Below are positions 6,764-12,386 of a stretch of DNA of 12,386 bases, piece after piece (the stretch's first letter is position 1; each line of letters opens with the position of its first letter). The notes beneath the pieces are model-generated. The model made no database searches and was not told the DNA's origin. It worked only from the letters and a program-made list of their open reading frames with translations. The DNA comes from Candidatus Brevefilum sp. (GTDB lineage Bacteria > Chloroflexota > Anaerolineae > Anaerolineales > Anaerolineaceae): assembly GCA_007135845.1 (NCBI GenBank), contig SLIC01000012.1:1-12386 (forward strand), given 5' to 3'. Made by a program: the position numbers and the translations under genes.

Positions 6764-7759
6764 TTACTCCACTAAAACCAGGGCAATGCCCAATAATGTA
6801 AAAACCAAACTAATAAGCCAGAATCTTTGAACAATCTGGGTTTCACTCCATCCTGAAAGTTCAAAATGATGGTGCAGCGGTGCCATTTTAAAGAATCGTT
6901 TGCCGCCAGTAGCTTGAAAATAAATTATTTGGATCACAACACTGAGGGCTTCGCTGACGGGTATCACTGCGATCAACGGGATGATGACCCAATGACCGCT
7001 CATCAATGCCACGACAGCAAGGGTGGCACCGAGGGAAAGTGAGCCTGTATCGCCCATATAAAGCATGGCTGGATGGACATTGAACCAGAGGAAGCCAAAC
7101 AAGGCACCAACCAGCGAGAAGCAAAATCTGGCTAAGTAATGCTGACCCTGCATGACGGCAATGATTCCAAAGGCAGCAAAGGCTGTCGCTGATATCAAAC
7201 CTGCCAGCCCATCCAAACCATCGGTGAAATTGACGGCATTGGACATACCCACAATGATGAGTACAGCAACAGGTATGTACAGGGCGCCTAAGCTGAGAAT
7301 TTCATTTGTTGTAAACCAGATCAATTGAGGCGCACCTAATAAATCTCGCAGCGCAAAAGCAATGGCAATTGCAAAAACAACCTGCACAGCCAGTTTAACG
7401 AGGGCCCGCATGCCCAATCCCTTGCGAGGACCGCGCACACCCTCCCAATCATCAACAATGCCTAACAGGGCATAAGCCCACATGGTTACCAGGGGTAATA
7501 ATATCGAGCGTCCCAAAAGGTCAAAACCAAAGAGCGTCACAGCATTGAAGAGGATGGTGATCAATGTGACCGGAATGAGGATCATCAGACCGCCCATCGT
7601 GGGGGTGCCCATTTTCTTCATGTGCTCATCGGGTCCGTCTTCGCGAATGATTTTGCCAATGCGCCAGGCTTTTAGCAGCCGTATTAATGGCTCGCCCCAG
7701 ATGACGGTCATCATAAAACTTAGGCCAGTTATTGCGATGGCAACGGCATTATTTTGCAT
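6764..7759 (-). CDS. mraY: Phospho-MurNAc-pentapeptide transferase (MraY)
   Basis: MraY is the integral membrane enzyme that transfers phospho-MurNAc-pentapeptide to undecaprenyl phosphate, making lipid I. From the ATG at 7759 it is 331 residues with about ten hydrophobic segments. Signatures in order are GTPTMGG (51-57), the catalytic aspartate pair in GIVDDW (100-105), NAVNFTDGLDGLA (174-186), GDTGSLSLG (236-244), and the cytoplasmic MAPLHHHFELSGW (292-304) with its histidine cluster. These separate MraY from the related WecA and TagO enzymes. A strong AAAGGGGG SD ends 6 bases before the ATG. The start overlaps the murF stop by one base (TGATG). A GTG one codon earlier is also in frame but is less well placed. 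No abnormality is seen. Confidence 0.97.
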   Translation of the reverse strand: MQNNAVAIAITGLSFMMTVIWGEPLIRLLKAWRIGKIIREDGPDEHMKKMGTPTMGGLMILIPVTLITILFNAVTLFGFDLLGRSILLPLVTMWAYALLGIVDDWEGVRGPRKGLGMRALVKLAVQVVFAIAIAFALRDLLGAPQLIWFTTNEILSLGALYIPVAVLIIVGMSNAVNFTDGLDGLAGLISATAFAAFGIIAVMQGQHYLARFCFSLVGALFGFLWFNVHPAMLYMGDTGSLSLGATLAVVALMSGHWVIIPLIAVIPVSEALSVVIQIIYFQATGGKRFFKMAPLHHHFELSGWSETQIVQRFWLISLVFTLLGIALVLVE

Positions 7760-9228
7760 CACACGCCCCCTTTGATTGCTGTTAGAATGCGATCCATACG
7801 CATGCTGTTTGAACCTTTAATTAGAACCATGTCTCCACTTTTTATTAATCCTGTGATTTCTTCGGCTGCCTGGTTTGAATCAACGAACCAGTGAACAGAT
7901 TCTTTTACAAACCCATTGGCCACCGCAGTATCTGCAATGATCCTGGCACGGTTACCGATCAAGATTAATTCATCAGCAGCGGTGGCAGCAACCAATCCCA
8001 CTGACTCATGCCCTGAAAATTCATAGCGACCCAGTTCAAGCATATCGCCTAAAATGGCGACCCGCCGGCCCTCTAATCCTTGTAGTAATTCCAGGGCTGC
8101 AATAGTTGAGGTGGGTGAGGCATTGTAAGTGTCATCCAGGATGGTAATATCGCCTGGTAGGGTGAAAGAATGCATCCGTAAGTCTAAACGGCTTTCCTTA
8201 AGACCTGTTGTGATCGATCCCCAATCCAATCCCTGGGTCAGCGCAACTGCAGTGGCACATAAGATGGTATACACGGAGAATGCACCTAACAGGGGAGATG
8301 TTACTTGATGTTCATCATCACCGTACGATAAAGTGCAAGAAACCCCATCAAGCCCAAAGGTACGGATGTCTTTTGCCATCAGGTCACTTTTTTCGGTGAT
8401 ACCATAAGTGATAACCTGTGCCTGGGTCATATCTGCCATCTTCCGCACCCAGGGATCATCCATATTGAGGATTGCAATACCTGCTGGTGCAGCAGGTAAG
8501 GATTGCACCAGTTCGGCTTTACCTTTGGCGATTGCTTCTTGAGAGCCGGCTCGCTCTGCATGGACGGTGCCGATATTGGTGATCACGCCAACTTGTGGTT
8601 GTGCAATTTCACACAGGGTTTGTATTTCACCAAGAACATAAAAACCCATTTCAAGAACAGCACACTCGTGATGATCTTCGAGCTCAAGCAGGGTCAATGG
8701 CAGACCAATCTCATTATTGCGGTTCCCAGGGTTCTTTAACACCGAGAATTTTTGTGAAAGCATGGCTGAGGAAAGCTCTTTGGTAGAGGTTTTGCCAACA
8801 CTGCCGGTAATCCCAATTGTGTTGAGGGGATGTCGGTCACGCCAATCGGCAGCTATGGTGTGAAGAGCTGATAGGGGATCGTCCACTCTTATACATAATG
8901 GGAGTTTGATATCATAAGACTGGATTTGATCACGTTTTTGAAGGTTAGAACGATCTAAACGTAAATCTAATGTGTTAACACCTTCAGGTGGTTGTTTACC
9001 TGTTAATGCCAGGATCGCGCCATTTTCGAAGGCAGATTGGACGTACTCATGGCCATCGACATGTTCACCAGGCAAGGCAATGAACAAACTGCCTGATTCA
9101 GCCTGACGAGAATCAATCGAAACACTGCTGATGGCTTGGTTAAAGTGTGCCTCACATGCCGACAGCGGGATGTTGTGATTTGTCAGGGCGTAAACGATGT
9201 CCTTCAGGTTAATCACAATAAACCTCAT
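7759..9228 (-). CDS. murF: UDP-MurNAc-tripeptide--D-alanyl-D-alanine ligase (MurF)
   Basis: MurF is the cytoplasmic ATP-dependent ligase that attaches D-Ala-D-Ala to complete UDP-MurNAc-pentapeptide. The frame gives 489 residues. SIDSR (37-41) is the usual substrate-binding entry motif. The P-loop GSVGKTSTKEL is at 142-152, NRNNEIGLPLTLLEL at 169-183, NIGTVHAER at 218-226, and Lys237 is the likely carbamylated lysine. DDTYNASPTS (365-374), AILGDMLELG (391-400) and KGSNSMRMDR (471-480) are diagnostic of MurF rather than MurE. The segment usually reading G-x-HNVxN is GAFSVYTILCA (315-325), lacking the His-Asn pair. The ATG at 9228 has a weak SD. A GTG at 9216, with GAGG 6 bases before it, is a good alternative that would remove four residues. 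The gene follows ftsI directly, where murE is often found. The murF stop overlaps mraY. Confidence 0.95.
   Translation of the reverse strand: MRFIVINLKDIVYALTNHNIPLSACEAHFNQAISSVSIDSRQAESGSLFIALPGEHVDGHEYVQSAFENGAILALTGKQPPEGVNTLDLRLDRSNLQKRDQIQSYDIKLPLCIRVDDPLSALHTIAADWRDRHPLNTIGITGSVGKTSTKELSSAMLSQKFSVLKNPGNRNNEIGLPLTLLELEDHHECAVLEMGFYVLGEIQTLCEIAQPQVGVITNIGTVHAERAGSQEAIAKGKAELVQSLPAAPAGIAILNMDDPWVRKMADMTQAQVITYGITEKSDLMAKDIRTFGLDGVSCTLSYGDDEHQVTSPLLGAFSVYTILCATAVALTQGLDWGSITTGLKESRLDLRMHSFTLPGDITILDDTYNASPTSTIAALELLQGLEGRRVAILGDMLELGRYEFSGHESVGLVAATAADELILIGNRARIIADTAVANGFVKESVHWFVDSNQAAEEITGLIKSGDMVLIKGSNSMRMDRILTAIKGGV
7766..7773 (-). promoter_or_regulatory. Ribosome binding site of mraY inside the end of murF
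   Basis: AAAGGGGG on the minus strand, ending 6 bases before the mraY ATG at 7759. It is also the codons for the last residues of MurF, so the two genes are likely coupled. Confidence 0.6.
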
Positions 9229-9231
9229 TCA

Positions 9232-11031
9232 TCATTGTTCACTCACGCAGCAATCTGCGTTTTGTGTACGGATATTGTCTGGTGGAATCCGCATTAAGAC
9301 CACCAATTGTTCAACAACATTACTAAAGACTGGTGCGGCGACCTCGGAACCCCAGGGTGAGATGGTGGGTTTTTCAATCCAGACATAAACGACAAATTGG
9401 GGATCGTCCGACGGCCCCCATCCAACAAAGGATGCGTTTGTTTGGTTGCTGGTGTAACCCAATTCTGTTGGGATTTCTCCCGTTCCTGTCTTGCCTGATA
9501 CCCTGTAGCCTTCAATGAGGGCTACGTTAGCTTCCTCTTCTAATGATTGCGAAAGCATTTCCGTTATCGCCCGTGCTGTTTCTGGCGTAATGGGGTTGTT
9601 AATCACCTGGGGTGCGACGTTATACTGTTGACCTTTATCAACCACACTGCGGACGATGTGGGGCGCCATCATCCTGCCGTCATTGGCAATGGCAGAAATG
9701 GCTGTCACCATTTGGATGGGTGTAACGGCGATCCCCTGCCCATAAGAATTGGTGGCTAAATCCAAGATCATCCACTGGTTATTGTCTGGCAGACGGAGGG
9801 GAAAGTTGGCTTCGTTAGCGAGATCGATACCCGTGCTCCTGCCAAAACCAAATGCATGCAGGTAGTCATAGAAAAGTTCTTCCCCAAGACGGTCTATGGC
9901 CAGATATACCAGGCAGACATTCAGTGAGTGACGCATACATCCCGTCATATCCTGGATCCCCCAAGCGCCAAAGTTCCAATTATAAATTGGCCAGGTATTC
10001 GCAACCCAATAAACACCGGATGCATCGTTATAGGTGGTATCGACCTCAACCACACCGCTGTCAAGGGCAGCAGCCATGGTGATTACTTTAAAGACAGAGC
10101 CCGGCTCATACGCTGTACCTACGGCTTTGTTGTAGGGTGTGATACCCGGGAAAGTTTCTTGATACTTCCAGTATTGATTTGGATTAAAGAAGGGTGTGCT
10201 GGCCATACCCAGAATCTCACCTGTTTTGGGATTTGAAACGATAATGGTGCCACCCGTTCCGCCAGACCAATCCATAGCCTGCTGCAATGTATCCTCGAGC
10301 ATTTTTTGGATTTCACGATCAATCGTCAAAATGAGACTGGCGCCAGGCTCAATGTCGGGAAGGGCTTCTACCAGGTAAGGATCATTAGGCAAGAAGATGT
10401 TTTGAGGCTTTCCAGTCAGCAAACGGTTATAGGCTTCTTCTACACCAAAAACGCCCTGCGCGCTTTCACGGGAGAAGTAGTTGTAAAAGCCGAGTATGTT
10501 TGCGGCCAGGTTACCTTCCGGGTAGGTTCGCTGCTGCATTGGCGTCCAAACCAGTCCTGAAAGACTAGGCTTTGTCGATCTTGATTCCTGCCGGCGAGCT
10601 GCATAATTTGATTTGAGTAATTGGAACTCATCAATTGTTTCTCTACTGACAAAACTAGATAAGACAAAATAGCGGTTTTCTTGTGCGCGTTTTTGGGTGC
10701 TGGCCAGGCCGAATGCATGCAAATAATCCACATCATCCAGCAGGGATGATGCCACAAAAGCGATTGATTCAGGATCGGTAACAAATTTTAGATCAATCCC
10801 TACCTCGTAACCTATTTGGTTAGTGGCAAGGATATTGCCTTTCCGATCGTAAATATTTCCACGCGGCGGGTAAATCGTTGTTCTGACGCCCTGGTAGTTT
10901 TCAGCCCTGGCGATCAAATCATGGGCAAAGTGGGTGTGCCTGATGCGGACCATCTGAAAAACAATGCCCACACCCATTAAACCACACAGGAGCGCGATAA
11001 TCATGTATCTGCTGTAGAAGGGGGGTTTCAT
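9232..11031 (-). CDS. ftsI: Class B penicillin-binding protein, septal transpeptidase (FtsI/PBP3-like)
   Basis: This is the membrane-anchored transpeptidase that crosslinks septal peptidoglycan, with FtsW supplying the glycan strands. The 599-residue protein has a short cytoplasmic start and one membrane helix (about 11-27). The PBP dimerisation domain follows, marked by RGNIYDRKGNILA (57-69) and GVFGVEEAYNRLLTGKPQ (193-210). The transpeptidase domain has all three active-site motifs: SVFK with nucleophile Ser312 (312-315), SLN (369-371) and KTGT (514-517). No PASTA repeats follow, and the tail ends in DCCVSEQ. There is no N-terminal glycosyltransferase domain, so it is class B. The ATG at 11031 has an excellent SD (GAGGTGA) and an ATGA overlap with the upstream ftsL-like stop. 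Position in the cluster makes a division role much more likely than a PBP2-type elongation role. Confidence 0.95.
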   Translation of the reverse strand: MKPPFYSRYMIIALLCGLMGVGIVFQMVRIRHTHFAHDLIARAENYQGVRTTIYPPRGNIYDRKGNILATNQIGYEVGIDLKFVTDPESIAFVASSLLDDVDYLHAFGLASTQKRAQENRYFVLSSFVSRETIDEFQLLKSNYAARRQESRSTKPSLSGLVWTPMQQRTYPEGNLAANILGFYNYFSRESAQGVFGVEEAYNRLLTGKPQNIFLPNDPYLVEALPDIEPGASLILTIDREIQKMLEDTLQQAMDWSGGTGGTIIVSNPKTGEILGMASTPFFNPNQYWKYQETFPGITPYNKAVGTAYEPGSVFKVITMAAALDSGVVEVDTTYNDASGVYWVANTWPIYNWNFGAWGIQDMTGCMRHSLNVCLVYLAIDRLGEELFYDYLHAFGFGRSTGIDLANEANFPLRLPDNNQWMILDLATNSYGQGIAVTPIQMVTAISAIANDGRMMAPHIVRSVVDKGQQYNVAPQVINNPITPETARAITEMLSQSLEEEANVALIEGYRVSGKTGTGEIPTELGYTSNQTNASFVGWGPSDDPQFVVYVWIEKPTISPWGSEVAAPVFSNVVEQLVVLMRIPPDNIRTQNADCCVSEQ

Positions 11032-11513
11032 GGGATCACCTCTTGTTCACCGGTGGATTCTCCGATAGACGTTTGCCAGATATTTTGGACCAACCAATCC
11101 CAAAGTGAAATTTGATATGTTGTTAAGATCCTAGGGGTTTCGGACATGATATTGATCCTGGGGGGTGCGAGTACCAGGTTTGCATGCGGGTCGTACCCGG
11201 GAATCTCGAGATAGACGGCCTCATGCGGGTTTAAAGGCACAAACCCCATTGCTTCTGCCCGGTTTTTCATGTTCTCTACGGATCTTTCAGCTGCTAGATT
11301 GGCCGTTAGCTGCGCGATCTCGTTGTTGATGTTGCTGGTTTGTCGCTCAAGAGATTGGATTCTGCGACCGGAGGCAGCTGCCTGGGCGCTAATGCTCAAG
11401 TAAATGCCGGTGATTGAAGCAATCAAAACCAGCACAAGCAAGAAGAGACCAATCCATTGAATCTGGATTCGCCAGGGAGCTTGTTTATAAGCTTGTAAAA
11501 TGTGGTTTTTCAT
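11028..11513 (-). CDS. ftsL: FtsL-like septum protein (single-span, coiled coil)
   Basis: A 161-residue bitopic membrane protein in the position of ftsL, between rsmH and ftsI. FtsL and its DivIC/FtsB partner form a coiled-coil complex that activates FtsW-FtsI at the septum. The protein has a basic N-terminal tail and one strong membrane helix (about 18-43). A predicted coiled coil follows (about 47-83), rich in Leu, Ile, Asn, Gln and Glu. RAEAMGFVPLNPHEAVYLEI (85-104) fits the FtsL/DivIC pattern. About 55 residues then follow that a typical FtsL of 100-120 residues lacks, with a Pro-rich part and a Trp-rich stretch ISLWDWLVQNIW (135-146). The ATG at 11513 has AAGG 8 bases upstream. It follows rsmH by 25 bases and overlaps ftsI by ATGA. 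Sequence is fast-evolving, so the symbol rests on topology and context. Confidence 0.82.
   Translation of the reverse strand: MKNHILQAYKQAPWRIQIQWIGLFLLVLVLIASITGIYLSISAQAAASGRRIQSLERQTSNINNEIAQLTANLAAERSVENMKNRAEAMGFVPLNPHEAVYLEIPGYDPHANLVLAPPRINIMSETPRILTTYQISLWDWLVQNIWQTSIGESTGEQEVIP
11036..11042 (-). promoter_or_regulatory. Strong ribosome binding site of ftsI
   Basis: GAGGTGA on the minus strand, ending 4 bases before the ATG at 11031 and lying within the last codons of the ftsL-like gene. It is the strongest SD match at any junction here and fixes the ftsI start. Confidence 0.7.
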
Positions 11514-11538
11514 GTCAATAACCTTGCAATAATCATGC

Positions 11539-12386
11539 CTAGATGATTTTCTCTGCTACACGTAAGCGTGCACTGCGGGCACGTGGGTTGTCCTGGATTT
11601 CTTTTGGGCTAGGTCTGATCGGTTTTTTGGTCAGAACTTTTACCGATGCAGTGTGCCCACAAGTGCAAACAAGTCTTTCAGGTGGACAGATGCAATCCTT
11701 GCTTTCTGTTCTAAAAAACGCTTTCACGATTCGGTCTTCGAGGGAGTGAAAGCTGATCACCGCAATTCTCCCTTGGGGGGCAAGGCAATCTATCAGCAAG
11801 GGTAGGGAGGCGGTGAGCGTTTGCAACTCCTGGTTCGTAGCGATCCGCAGTGCCTGGAAGGTGCGTGTAGCGGGATGGATGTTTGCTGCATACTGCGGGA
11901 CAGCTTTCTTAATCACCGCTGTCAGTGCCTGCGTTGTCAGTATGGGCCTTGCTGCTAGAATGGACCGGGCGATTCGTCTAGCATAGCGTTCATCGCCATA
12001 ATCATGCAGTATCTTAGCCAGTTCTGACTCGCTGAGGCTGTTGACCAAGTCTGCAGCGGATAAACGGCTGTTTTGATCAAAGCGCATATCGAGCGGGCCA
12101 TCTTCTAAAAACGAAAACCCTCGACCTGGGCGATCGATTTGCATCGAGGAAACGCCTAAATCTAACAGGATGCAATGCACATGCTGCCAACCAATATCTT
12201 GTAGGATCTCTGACGCTTGCTGGTAGGACGCCTGCCGAAGGATAAGGCGGTCTTGATAAGAGAAGAGACGCTGGTGAGCAATCGCCAGCGCCTCCGGGTC
12301 AAGGTCAAGACCGAGCAACCTGCCTCGGGGAGCAGAAGCCTGCAATATGCCCTCCGCATGCCCACCAGCACCGAGGGTGCCATCGA
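11539..12386 (-). CDS. rsmH: 16S rRNA (cytosine-1402 N4)-methyltransferase RsmH, 5' end missing
   Basis: RsmH (MraW) is the SAM-dependent enzyme that N4-methylates C1402 of 16S rRNA in the ribosomal decoding centre. It is commonly the first or second gene of dcw clusters. The frame is open to the window edge, and the first codons seen read DGTLGAGGHAEGILQ, the SAM-binding motif normally some 30 residues into the protein. So the start is outside the window, and the in-frame TTG at 12345 is not the start. The visible 281 residues also contain LGLDLDPEAL, CILLDLGVSSMQID, GRGFSFLEDGPLDMRFD, ALRIATNQELQTL, VISFHSLEDRIVK, a cysteine cluster (CICPPERLVCTCG) and the C-terminal NPRARSARLRVAEKI. All are standard for the family. 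The stop TAG is 25 bases before the ftsL-like gene. Confidence 0.96.
   Translation of the reverse strand, partial: DGTLGAGGHAEGILQASAPRGRLLGLDLDPEALAIAHQRLFSYQDRLILRQASYQQASEILQDIGWQHVHCILLDLGVSSMQIDRPGRGFSFLEDGPLDMRFDQNSRLSAADLVNSLSESELAKILHDYGDERYARRIARSILAARPILTTQALTAVIKKAVPQYAANIHPATRTFQALRIATNQELQTLTASLPLLIDCLAPQGRIAVISFHSLEDRIVKAFFRTESKDCICPPERLVCTCGHTASVKVLTKKPIRPSPKEIQDNPRARSARLRVAEKII

Noticed and set aside
11514..11538. Promoter or terminator in the rsmH-ftsL gap
   Set aside because: The gap is only 25 bases and shows just an SD-like AAGG. There is no hairpin with a T run and no clear minus-10 or minus-35 pair.
11539..12345. RsmH starting at the TTG at 12345
   Set aside because: The codons upstream to the window edge encode the RsmH SAM-binding motif DGTLGAGGHAEGI, so the gene begins outside the window.
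1..12386. Many long open frames on the plus strand and in other minus-strand frames
   Set aside because: They all lie opposite or within clear dcw genes, have no family signatures and no convincing start sites. They are shadows of the real genes.
1..12386. Apparent excess of CCTGG, and of ATCCTGG, on the coding strand
   Set aside because: Most cases of the longer word that I checked read in frame as ATC CTG G, that is Ile-Leu followed by Val, Gly or Ala. Codon preference explains it without a special DNA motif, although a genome-wide count was not possible.
1..12386. Mobile element, phage, CRISPR or defence system
   Set aside because: Every base apart from short gaps belongs to recognisable division and cell wall genes, with no repeats, transposase or array structure seen.

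Overview
The window is a tightly packed stretch of a bacterial division and cell wall (dcw) cluster. All genes lie on the minus strand, so transcription runs from high to low coordinates. I recognise twelve coding regions. In transcription order they are rsmH (5' end off the window), an ftsL-like gene, ftsI (class B PBP), murF, mraY, murD, ftsW, murG, a CvpA-like membrane protein gene, murC, murB, and ddl (3' end off the window). Apart from gaps of 25 bases or fewer, everything is coding. I see no RNA gene, mobile element, CRISPR array, repeat family, convincing internal promoter or terminator.

The organism is a peptidoglycan-making bacterium with moderate G+C. The gene order, the CvpA-like gene between murG and murC, the MurD signature NDSIATSPERT and the MurG signature YVPDIEPG make me favour Chloroflexota, perhaps Anaerolineae. 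This is an inference from memory of family patterns, not from a search.

Region by region: 11539-12386 encodes the 16S rRNA methyltransferase RsmH. 9232-11513 encodes the septal synthesis pair FtsL-like plus class B PBP. 4164-9228 encodes MurF, MraY, MurD, FtsW and MurG, covering completion of the UDP-MurNAc-pentapeptide, its transfer to lipid, GlcNAc addition and septal glycan polymerisation. 2598-3128 encodes a small multi-span membrane protein. 1-2598 encodes the early cytoplasmic steps: MurC, MurB and D-Ala-D-Ala ligase. The products act in one pathway: MurB makes UDP-MurNAc, MurC and MurD add the first two residues, Ddl supplies D-Ala-D-Ala for MurF, MraY and MurG make lipid I and lipid II, and FtsW with the PBP polymerises and crosslinks it at the septum. 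murE, which often sits between ftsI and murF, is absent from this window.

Most junctions are TGATG or ATGA overlaps or very short gaps with a Shine-Dalgarno (SD) site inside the upstream gene, suggesting one polycistronic, translationally coupled message. The clearest exception is ftsW-murG, where the ftsW frame runs 65 bases into murG. An A7 run near the ftsW end offers a one-base shift that would end ftsW exactly at the murG start, which is the most interesting feature found. No wholly new system is evident. Other points of interest are a MurG with altered acceptor-side motifs, the embedded CvpA-like gene, the missing murE and a MurF with a changed HN motif.
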